Shown in pieces: positions 1 through 5,558 of a stretch of DNA of 15,913 bases. Every line of letters begins with the position of its first letter. Position 1 is the first letter of the stretch. The stretch comes from Verrucomicrobiales bacterium (lineage in GTDB: Bacteria > Verrucomicrobiota > Verrucomicrobiia > Verrucomicrobiales > Verrucomicrobiaceae): contig DNXB01000545.1 in NCBI GenBank assembly GCA_003506995.1, forward strand, positions 1-15,913. Direction: 5' to 3'. Position numbers and translations under genes: made by a program. The notes under the pieces were generated by a model. It had not been told where the DNA came from and did not search any database. It worked only from the letters and a program-made list of their open reading frames with translations.

Positions 1-494
1 CGATCTACAAGAACGGCACCATCGGTCGCGCCAAGGAAGATCTGGAGCGTGTGCAGCGTGTGCTCGACACCAAACTGGCCGCCATCAAGGGCAAGGCATG
101 GGTGTCGGTTAACAAGGCGCTCGTCACACAGGCCAGCTCCGCGATTCCCGTCGTGCCGCTGTACATCTCGCTGCTCTACAAGGTCATGAAGGCCGATGGC
201 ACGCACGAGGACTGCATGGAGCAGATGGACCGCCTCTTCCGTGAGCGCCTTTACAACGGCAATCCGCAGCCCGATGAAGCCGGACGTATCCGCGTCGATG
301 ACTGGGAGATGGCTCCCGCCGTGCAGGAACTCGTCGGCAAGCGCTGGGCCGAGGTGAACACTGAAAACTTCGCCGAACTCGGCGACTTCGAAGGCTACCA
401 GTCCAGCTTCCTGCGACTCTTTGGCTTCGGCCTCGAAGGCGTGGACTACAGCGCCGATGTCGATGTGAACGTCCGCGTGCCATCGCTGGCGTGA
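1..494 (+). CDS. fabV: Enoyl-[ACP] reductase / trans-2-enoyl-CoA reductase FabV, C-terminal part (5' end outside window)
   Basis: NADH-dependent reduction of the enoyl-ACP (or enoyl-CoA) double bond, the last step of each fatty-acid elongation round; cytosolic. The frame is open from base 3 to the TGA at 492-494, giving 163 residues, against about 400 for whole FabV. The fragment begins almost exactly at the family's catalytic Tyr-(X)8-Lys signature: Tyr at codon 6-8 and Lys at codon 33-35, within IYKNGTIGRAK. Further family blocks follow: VSVNKALVTQASSAIP, then GRIRVDDWEM, then FLRLFGFGLEGVDY near the end. The NAD-binding half lies outside the window. An internal GTG at 51 is not the real start. 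There is no strong terminator right after the gene. FabV identity is from motif recognition and I am confident of it. Confidence 0.93.
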   Translation, partial: IYKNGTIGRAKEDLERVQRVLDTKLAAIKGKAWVSVNKALVTQASSAIPVVPLYISLLYKVMKADGTHEDCMEQMDRLFRERLYNGNPQPDEAGRIRVDDWEMAPAVQELVGKRWAEVNTENFAELGDFEGYQSSFLRLFGFGLEGVDYSADVDVNVRVPSLA

Positions 495-563
495 GAGCCA
501 GGCTTGCCGAGTGTGCCAAGCACCGGGGCGTTGAACTTGGCGCTTGCCGGCAACCAGCAAGCT

Positions 564-737
564 TCAATGCTCTGCGGCCAGCAGGCGGTGTTCTTCAGCA
601 AACAACGCTGCGCCAGAAGTATTGAAGGCTGACGCACCGGCGGCATCTCCCGCCGCACGGAAGATGATGTCATCCGGCGTGGCATTGTTCCATTGGGTGT
701 TGCCAGCACCCATGTTCCAGTTGCCCGCGTCTTTCAT
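564..737 (-). other. Possible gene relic or small ORF in an otherwise gene-free gap
   Basis: The 371-nt gap between fabV and the next gene holds no recognisable gene. On the minus strand a frame is open from about 800 to a TGA at 566-564. An ATG at 737 would give 57 residues, rich in Asn, Ala and Gly, including NWNMGAGNTQWNN and ending LLAAEH. The frame reads like protein upstream of the ATG too (GRSHPPQAFGSSGTW). However, it is closed by a TAA inside the terminator hairpin of the upstream gene, so it has no room for a promoter. It may be the tail of a decayed gene, or chance coding potential in GC-rich DNA, since the opposite strand is also open here (544-804). No family recognised. Confidence 0.2.
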
Positions 738-802
738 CCATGTGCCCGAACTGCCAAATGCCTGTGGTGGATGCGACCGCCCAACAGGCTTGGCCGCGGG
801 TT

Positions 803-836
803 AAAAAAACCGCCGCCAGCACGAGGCTGGCGGCGG
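803..836 (-). terminator. Rho-independent terminator of the TSP3-repeat protein gene
   Basis: A perfect 11-bp GC-rich stem (810-820 with 826-836) encloses a 5-nt loop. Read on the minus strand it is followed at once by seven T residues (809-803). It lies 29 nt past the stop codon of the minus-strand gene ending at 866. This is the clearest intrinsic terminator in the window. Confidence 0.88.
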
Positions 837-865
837 TGGCCTGATGTTTCTTCCGGTCAGCTTGA

Positions 866-1765
866 TTACCTGCCCGACTGCGCGGCTGCCTTCTGAATGG
901 CCGCCTTTTCCTTGTTGGTGATCACGCCACGGCTTTTCAGATCGTTGGTCAGGTGCGCCACGGAGCTGACAAACGCACCATGGTTGCCGGCCGCGCCTGC
1001 CAGTCCGTTGATGAGATCGGTGATCGTGCAGCCATCCTCAAACAACTCGTTGAAGACAAAGGTGTCCTGACCGCCGATGACCACCGTCAGGCTGAGGTCG
1101 GAGGTGTCGCAGGCGTCGGCGTTGTCGCCCACACCGTCGCCATCGGTGTCCACGGACTCGGCGGGATCCATCGGGAAGGCGTCACCGTTGTCGCCCACGC
1201 CATCGAGGTCCGTGTCTGCCCATTCGTCCGGGTCGTTGGGAAACGCGTCCAAATCATCTGGATAGCCATCGCCGTCGGTATCGACGATCGCGGGTGGATC
1301 GCAGGTGACGCCATTGCCATAAGCGGCATAATAAGTCGTCAACCCGCCGTTTCTGCCCGTGATGGTTTGGGTGAGCGTCGTGTCGTTGTTCAGGCCGGTG
1401 ATCGTATATGAGATAACGCCGCTATATGGGCCGGTAGGCGGCGGGTTGTATTGAAAGCTGGCGACGACCTGACCATCTCCATTCTTCAAAGTCCAGGTAT
1501 AGACGTTCCATCCCTGCCCCAACAGGGGAAAGTGGAGGGTTTCCCCCACTTCAAATCCTGAAATGGTGGTGACCACCGGGCCCGGAAGATAGGTGCTCAG
1601 GACGCCATATTCACCCGCGTAGGCGTTGAAGCCACCGGGGCCGGTGCCTGCCGCGTTCACTGCGTCTCTCGCAGGAGATGCCTGGACCTGTGACGCTCCG
1701 GTAAGCAGGAGCAGTCCCGCTGTGAGCCCCAGAAGGGCGCTTCTTGTTTTGCTTTTTGTTTTCAT
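866..1765 (-). CDS. Secreted protein with thrombospondin type 3 calcium-binding repeats
   Basis: A 299-residue protein with a Sec signal peptide (basic start, hydrophobic core about 10-23, likely cleavage after VQA at 29), so exported. Residues 30-155 form a beta-rich N-terminal region I do not recognise. Residues 161-222 carry Asp-rich TSP3-type repeats (DTDGDGYPDDLDAFPNDPDE, DTDLDGVGDNGDAFP, DTDGDGVGDNADAC), expected to bind calcium. The C-terminal stretch (about 235-299), with NHGAFVSSVAHLTNDLK, resembles a tail I recall from other environmental TSP3-repeat proteins; I know no function for it. ATG at 1765 is preferred because it starts the signal peptide; there is no clear Shine-Dalgarno site. 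The gene diverges from the sigma factor gene, has a candidate ECF-type promoter 50 nt upstream of the ATG, and ends at a strong terminator. The exact role is unknown. Confidence 0.85.
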   Translation of the reverse strand: MKTKSKTRSALLGLTAGLLLLTGASQVQASPARDAVNAAGTGPGGFNAYAGEYGVLSTYLPGPVVTTISGFEVGETLHFPLLGQGWNVYTWTLKNGDGQVVASFQYNPPPTGPYSGVISYTITGLNNDTTLTQTITGRNGGLTTYYAAYGNGVTCDPPAIVDTDGDGYPDDLDAFPNDPDEWADTDLDGVGDNGDAFPMDPAESVDTDGDGVGDNADACDTSDLSLTVVIGGQDTFVFNELFEDGCTITDLINGLAGAAGNHGAFVSSVAHLTNDLKSRGVITNKEKAAIQKAAAQSGR

Positions 1766-1815
1766 GTGTTGTTTGGGTTCGTGGTTGTGACGCGGTTTGA
1801 GAGTGCGCCACCTTC

Positions 1816-1843
1816 CAGGCCCGGTTTCTGGTCTTCCGTTTCA
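1816..1843 (-). promoter_or_regulatory. Candidate ECF-sigma promoter (TGAAAC-N14-CGGGCCTG) of the TSP3 protein gene
   Basis: On the minus strand TGAAAC (1843-1838) is followed after exactly 14 nt by CGGGCCTG (1823-1816), 50 nt before the ATG at 1765. The same two blocks with the same spacing precede the genes starting at 5310 and 5559. T- and A-tracts (1856-1870 region) lie just upstream and could act as an UP element. The motif is directly visible; its role as a promoter is inferred from position, asymmetry and recurrence. Confidence 0.6.
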
Positions 1844-1980
1844 TCAGCCCCCCAAGTTTTTCGCAAAAAAGTCCACGCCTGACAGAATCCTGACTTCCAT
1901 TCGGATGCATCAGAGGTGAAAATTTCCGGCCGTTGGTGGTCTTCCTCTCCCAATTCACCCGAGATCTCCACCTTGCCCGC

Positions 1981-2718
1981 ATGCCTGCCGCTGAAGCTTC
2001 ACGCTATTCCGACTTTCCTTCGACCCACTGGACCCTCGTCCGGGCGGTGCAGGGCGGGAATGCCGAGGAGGCGGCACAGGCGATGGAGCAGCTGTGCAAA
2101 GGCTACTGGTATCCCATTTATGCCTTCCTGCGCCGCAGCGGCCATGCGGCGCATGATGCGGAGGATCTGACGCAGGCCTTTTTTCATCGGCTCATGACGG
2201 AAGACGCTCTCCTCTCCGCGCAGCAGGAGGCTGGGAAGCTGCGCTCCTGGTTCATCGGCGTGTTGAAGCATCTGCTCAGCGACCACTTCCGCCATCTCGG
2301 CACGCAAAAACGCGGTGGCGGCGTACCGCACGTCTCCTTTGACGAAATGGCCGCCGAGGAGCGCTACACACACGAAATGCAAACCGAAAGCGATCCCGAG
2401 GCCTTATTCACCCAGGTGTGGGCGCAGGATTTGCTCGCCGGTGTGCGCGAGAAACTGCGCGAGGCCTACGAGGCCGCAGGCCGCCGCGAAATCTTCGATC
2501 TCCTGCTGCCCTACCTCATGTGGGACCGCGAGCCGCCCTCCTGCCGTGAGATCGCCGAAAAAATCGGCTCCAGCGAGGTTGCCACCCGCATCCTCATCCA
2601 CCGCCTCCGCGTGAAATTCCGCACCCTGCTCAAAGACGAAGTCGCCCGCACCGTCCTCACGCCCGAGGACATCCCCGGCGAGCTGGCCTGGCTGCAAAGT
2701 GTGCTGGCGGGAAAATAG
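1981..2718 (+). CDS. ECF-type RNA polymerase sigma factor
   Basis: A 245-residue sigma-70-family factor of the kind I associate with Ser/Thr kinases in Planctomycetes and Verrucomicrobia. The N-terminal FPSTHWTLVRAVQ (12-24) is typical of this group. Region 2 spans about 35-112: core-binding segment DAEDLTQAFF at 59-68, then a DNA-melting part LRSWFIGVLKHLLSDHF ending near QKRGGG. A linker (115-165) leads to region 4 with a helix-turn-helix at about 186-215 (CREIAEKIGSSEVATRILIHRLR) for -35 recognition. I chose ATG 1981 because family similarity starts just after it; a TTG at 1933 would add 16 unlikely residues. No Shine-Dalgarno site is visible. No anti-sigma gene is adjacent. The locus kinase (5559) is the likely partner, and Thr64 in region 2.2 is a candidate phosphosite by analogy with ECF43 EcfP. 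Unlike its neighbours, this gene lacks the TGAAAC-N14-CGGGMCTG motif. Confidence 0.88.
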   Translation: MPAAEASRYSDFPSTHWTLVRAVQGGNAEEAAQAMEQLCKGYWYPIYAFLRRSGHAAHDAEDLTQAFFHRLMTEDALLSAQQEAGKLRSWFIGVLKHLLSDHFRHLGTQKRGGGVPHVSFDEMAAEERYTHEMQTESDPEALFTQVWAQDLLAGVREKLREAYEAAGRREIFDLLLPYLMWDREPPSCREIAEKIGSSEVATRILIHRLRVKFRTLLKDEVARTVLTPEDIPGELAWLQSVLAGK

Positions 2719-2757
2719 CCCCCTTTCTTTCATCCTGCAGGTCTGCTGGACATAATG

Positions 2758-2787
2758 AGGAACGGGACCCTTGCGAGTCCCGTTCTT
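2758..2787. terminator. Shared hairpin between convergent genes, probable bidirectional terminator
   Basis: A perfect 9-bp stem, GAACGGGAC (2760-2768) with GTCCCGTTC (2777-2785), encloses an 8-nt loop and can be extended by a G-T and an A-T pair. It sits 41 nt past the sigma factor stop and 60 nt past the stop of the convergent FG-GAP gene. Neither side has a long T-run, so termination strength is uncertain. Confidence 0.55.
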
Positions 2788-2847
2788 GAGGTTTGCATTG
2801 GGCGCAACGGGGAATTTCACCCTGCTGCGCCGTGCGTGGTAGCTTTG

Positions 2848-5310
2848 TTAGTTGGTCGAGTTGTAGAGCGTGCCACTGCTGTCGATGGCGGGCTTCTTCA
2901 CGCTGTGGGGCACGACTACTTTCACCATGCCGGAACTGCTGCCTTCGAGGTCGGAGGCGGTGAAGGAGATGCGATAGACGCGTCCGTCGCCTTTGCCGGA
3001 GCGCTCGGCGCGCAGGAGCACGGTGCCGTCTTCACTGATGACGGCATCGACTGCGGTGTCGCCATCGCCGAGGCCGTTGGTGGGCTCGTCCTGGGTGACG
3101 CTGGTGATGGTGATCGTCGCGTTGTTGTTCGGATCGCTGACGCCGGTGATGCCCACGGCGATCATCTGGTGGTTCGGCGGCCAGAGCAGGGCGACCGTGG
3201 GCTGCGCGGCGGTGGCGAGCGGGGGATCGTTCATGTTTTGCACATGGATGACCACGCTGTCGGTCGCGGTGCCGCCGTAGCCGTCGTCCACCGTCAGGGA
3301 GAACGTGAGGTCCGCGCCACCGGCACTCACGAAGGGAGCGGTGAAGCTTGGCGTCGCAGTCGCGCCACCGGTGAGGGTGATGGCCGGGCCACCGGTCTGA
3401 GTCCACGCATAGGTCAGCGTGTCACTGTCGGGATCACTGCTGGCTGAGCTATCGAGCACCACCGCCGTGTTCTCGTCCACGGTCTGATCAGCACCAGCGG
3501 CAGCAATCGGCAGATTGTTCGTGTTGGTGATCTCGACTGTCACGCGGTCACGCACGTTGTCGAATGTGTAGCCGCTGGCAGGTGCATCGGCTGGGTAGCC
3601 ATCATCCACGAGCAACTCGAAGACGAGGGTGGCTACCACGCCGGTCGCGCCTCCCGTGCCGGCGTAGGGAGCGGTGAAGGTCGGGCCCGAAGTGTCAGCG
3701 CCGGTGAGGGTGACAGCGGGGCCGCTGACCTGCGTCCAAGCATGGGTGAAGACATCGCTGTCGATGTCGAAGCTCGCAGAGCCGTCTAGGGCTACTGGGG
3801 AACCTTCGGCGATGGACTGGTCGGCACCAGCATCGGCCACAGGCGGGTGGTTCACATTGACGACGGTGACGCTGACGGTGTCCGTGGATGTTTTGCCGTT
3901 GGCCGTGACGGTCAGGTCAAAGCTGAGCGTCTCGCCACCGGGCGCGACGACTGGAGCGGTGAAGGTCGGACTGGCGGTGTTGGCTCCGGTAAGGGTCACG
4001 GCGGTGCCGCCGGGCACCTGCGTCCAGGCATAGGTCAACGGGTCGTTTTCAGGATCGCTGCTCCCGGTTCCATCAAGTGCGACGGCTTGCCCTTCGTTCA
4101 CGCTGAAGTCGGCCCCGGCGTTGGCGATGGGGGCGCTGTCGGGAAATACCGTGGTGTTCAGAAGGACCGAGGCGTTGTGGGTGCCCAGGTTTGCCACAGC
4201 CAGATCAGGTTTGCCGTCGCCATTGAAGTCCCCCGCGCCCACATGCACCGGGGCACTGCCGACGATGAAGCTGAAGCGTGCCGGGAAAGCACCAGTGCCG
4301 TCGCCTGTGAGAATCAAAACTCGATCAGGAAGTTCAGCGGTCACCGCCAGATCGAGCCTGCCGTCGCCATTGAAATCGCCCGACGCGATAGCGGTTGGAC
4401 GCCCCGGAGCTGCCGAATGAATCGGTGCCTGGAAGGTGCCATCCCCGTTGCCGCGCAGGATGGTGACGGAGGATGAGGCGTTGTTCGACGCGGCGATATC
4501 GGCATTGCCATCGCCGTCGAAGTCTCCGGCGATGACTGAGACGGGGTTATTCCCCACACTGTGCAGGACCGGCGAACCGAAGGTTCCATTGCCATTGCCC
4601 AGCAAGGTCGAAACCGTCCCGGAGTTCTGGCTGCCGATAGCGAGATCGAGCTTGCCGTCGTGATTAATATCAACCACGGCGAGACGGGCGACGATGATCC
4701 CTGGATTGGTAGCCTGGTAGCTCACCGCCGGTGCGAAGGTGGCCGTCCCGTTGCCCAAGAGAATCCGGACCGTGTTGCGCCGGGCGCTGTCCCAGGTGTC
4801 ACTCACCGCCAGGTCCAGCCAGCCATCGTTATTGAAATCACCCATCTTCACGTCATTCACGTTGCCGCCGGAAAGGAAATTGAAGACTGATGGCGCAAAT
4901 CCGCCGCTTCCATTGCCGAGCAGGATGGCGACGGCTCCGGAATTGTGGGTGCCGACCGCCAGATCCATCTTGCCATCGCCATTAACATCACCCACAGCGA
5001 CGCTGAGGGGGCCGGAACCCACCCCATAGCTGCCGATGTTTTGAAAGGAGCCGTTGCCAGCCCCACGCAGGATGGAAACATTGGGATTGGGCCGTGAGTC
5101 GGACTGGTTCGTCACGGCAATGTCAGCCTTGCCGTCGCCATCCAGGTCCGCGATGGCCACGTAGCTCGCATTGGTGCCCAACATGGGGTAATTGACGGCG
5201 GGAGCGAATGTGACGTTGCTCTGGGCTGCTGCCTGGAAAACTCCGGCCAGAGAGAGCAGCCCCGATAGAAGCCCGCAGTGGGCGGTTGATGCTTTTATAT
5301 GTATTTTCAT
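2848..5310 (-). CDS. Large secreted protein: seven FG-GAP/VCBS repeats, three PKD-like domains and a C-terminal LWPPNH domain
   Basis: An exported 820-residue protein (signal peptide 1-30, ending QAAAQ). Residues 45-387 hold seven FG-GAP/VCBS repeats, each with an EF-hand-like Asp-rich loop: DLDGDGKAD 55, DVNGDGKMD 108, DFNNDGWLD 158, DINHDGKLD 214, DFDGDGNAD 263, DFNGDGRLD 312, DFNGDGKPD 361. Seven repeats are enough for a complete calcium-binding beta-propeller, like integrin-alpha heads. Three PKD/REJ-like Ig-fold domains follow (about 393-486, 490-596, 600-692; signature AGADxxVxE...ALDG...YAWTQ). Last is a domain opening LLWPPNHQM (708-716), which I recall from other secreted bacterial proteins. 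No sorting signal is seen at the C-terminus. I chose ATG 5310 over 5343 because AAGGA lies 5 nt upstream and it starts the signal peptide. Probably a surface or matrix adhesion/binding protein; ligand unknown. It diverges from the kinase gene and has the shared promoter motif. Confidence 0.9.
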   Translation of the reverse strand: MKIHIKASTAHCGLLSGLLSLAGVFQAAAQSNVTFAPAVNYPMLGTNASYVAIADLDGDGKADIAVTNQSDSRPNPNVSILRGAGNGSFQNIGSYGVGSGPLSVAVGDVNGDGKMDLAVGTHNSGAVAILLGNGSGGFAPSVFNFLSGGNVNDVKMGDFNNDGWLDLAVSDTWDSARRNTVRILLGNGTATFAPAVSYQATNPGIIVARLAVVDINHDGKLDLAIGSQNSGTVSTLLGNGNGTFGSPVLHSVGNNPVSVIAGDFDGDGNADIAASNNASSSVTILRGNGDGTFQAPIHSAAPGRPTAIASGDFNGDGRLDLAVTAELPDRVLILTGDGTGAFPARFSFIVGSAPVHVGAGDFNGDGKPDLAVANLGTHNASVLLNTTVFPDSAPIANAGADFSVNEGQAVALDGTGSSDPENDPLTYAWTQVPGGTAVTLTGANTASPTFTAPVVAPGGETLSFDLTVTANGKTSTDTVSVTVVNVNHPPVADAGADQSIAEGSPVALDGSASFDIDSDVFTHAWTQVSGPAVTLTGADTSGPTFTAPYAGTGGATGVVATLVFELLVDDGYPADAPASGYTFDNVRDRVTVEITNTNNLPIAAAGADQTVDENTAVVLDSSASSDPDSDTLTYAWTQTGGPAITLTGGATATPSFTAPFVSAGGADLTFSLTVDDGYGGTATDSVVIHVQNMNDPPLATAAQPTVALLWPPNHQMIAVGITGVSDPNNNATITITSVTQDEPTNGLGDGDTAVDAVISEDGTVLLRAERSGKGDGRVYRISFTASDLEGSSSGMVKVVVPHSVKKPAIDSSGTLYNSTN

Positions 5311-5349
5311 GGTGTTCCTTGTTTTGAACTGTGTTGTCAGCACTCCTTT

Positions 5350-5377
5350 CAGGCCCGCTTTGCGAAGCGGTGTTTCA
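5350..5377 (-). promoter_or_regulatory. Candidate ECF-sigma promoter (TGAAAC-N14-CGGGCCTG) of the FG-GAP/PKD protein gene
   Basis: On the minus strand TGAAAC (5377-5372), 14 nt, then CGGGCCTG (5357-5350), ending 39 nt before the ATG at 5310. Together with the next bases AAAGG it matches the element upstream of the gene starting at 1765 at 22 of 33 positions. An A-tract and a T-tract (5379-5395) lie directly upstream. The role is inferred. Confidence 0.6.
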
Positions 5378-5460
5378 GGAAAAACCCATTTTTTTTGCTG
5401 AATGCCTCAGATGCGTTTCAGAAGTTCCGTCCCTGTCTTCCTTGTGCCCGGGTGGTTGCG

Positions 5461-5484
5461 TTGACACCATTGCGATTCGCAATT
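5461..5484 (+). promoter_or_regulatory. 15-bp perfect palindrome next to a TTGACA box, candidate operator
   Basis: ATTGCGA-T-TCGCAAT (5469-5483) is a perfect inverted repeat with 7-bp arms and a single central base. It begins two bases after a consensus-like TTGACA (5461-5466). No good -10 box follows at 16-18 nt (TGTCTT at 5484 is poor). The palindrome ends 15 nt before the candidate ECF -35 of the kinase gene, a suitable place for an activator or repressor site in this divergent region. The cognate regulator is not identifiable here. Confidence 0.4.
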
Positions 5485-5498
5485 GTCTTCATTCTTCC

Positions 5499-5526
5499 TG
5501 AAACATCGCCGCACCAACCGGGACTG
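5499..5526 (+). promoter_or_regulatory. Candidate ECF-sigma promoter (TGAAAC-N14-CGGGACTG) of the kinase gene
   Basis: TGAAAC (5499-5504), 14 nt, then CGGGACTG (5519-5526), ending 32 nt before the ATG at 5559. It matches the two minus-strand copies at every base of both blocks except one (A for C in CGGGMCTG). The spacer also shares a C at position 8 and AA at positions 12-13 with both other copies. The motif is seen; promoter function is inferred. Confidence 0.6.
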
Positions 5527-5558
5527 TATTCTATTGCCGCCCCGATTTATCCTCCATC

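Noticed and set aside
515..541. GCCAAG/CTTGGC inverted repeat as fabV terminator
   Set aside because: Only 6 bp with a 15-nt loop and no T-run.
446..709. Minus-strand open frame overlapping the fabV 3' end
   Set aside because: It runs antisense to a clearly real gene and its composition fits a GC-driven shadow frame.
544..804. Plus-strand 86-codon frame in the fabV-TSP3 gap
   Set aside because: No recognisable family, no ribosome site, and it overlaps the opposite-strand frame with equal coding look.
1838..2050. A TGAAAC-N14-CGGGMCTG copy driving the sigma gene itself
   Set aside because: TGAAAA at 1917-1922 is the nearest match, but no CGGGMCTG-like block follows at 14 nt.
5355..5370. Hairpin CCGCTT-TGCG-AAGCGG as an operator or leader element of the FG-GAP gene
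   Set aside because: It lies in the promoter spacer and partly in the -10 block, and has no counterpart at the other two promoters, so it is probably chance.
5415..5440. Second minus-strand TGAAAC (5420-5415) and GGAACTT (5426-5420 region) upstream of the FG-GAP gene as a further promoter
   Set aside because: No CGGGMCTG block at the right spacing; GGAACTT alone is too short to support a promoter call.
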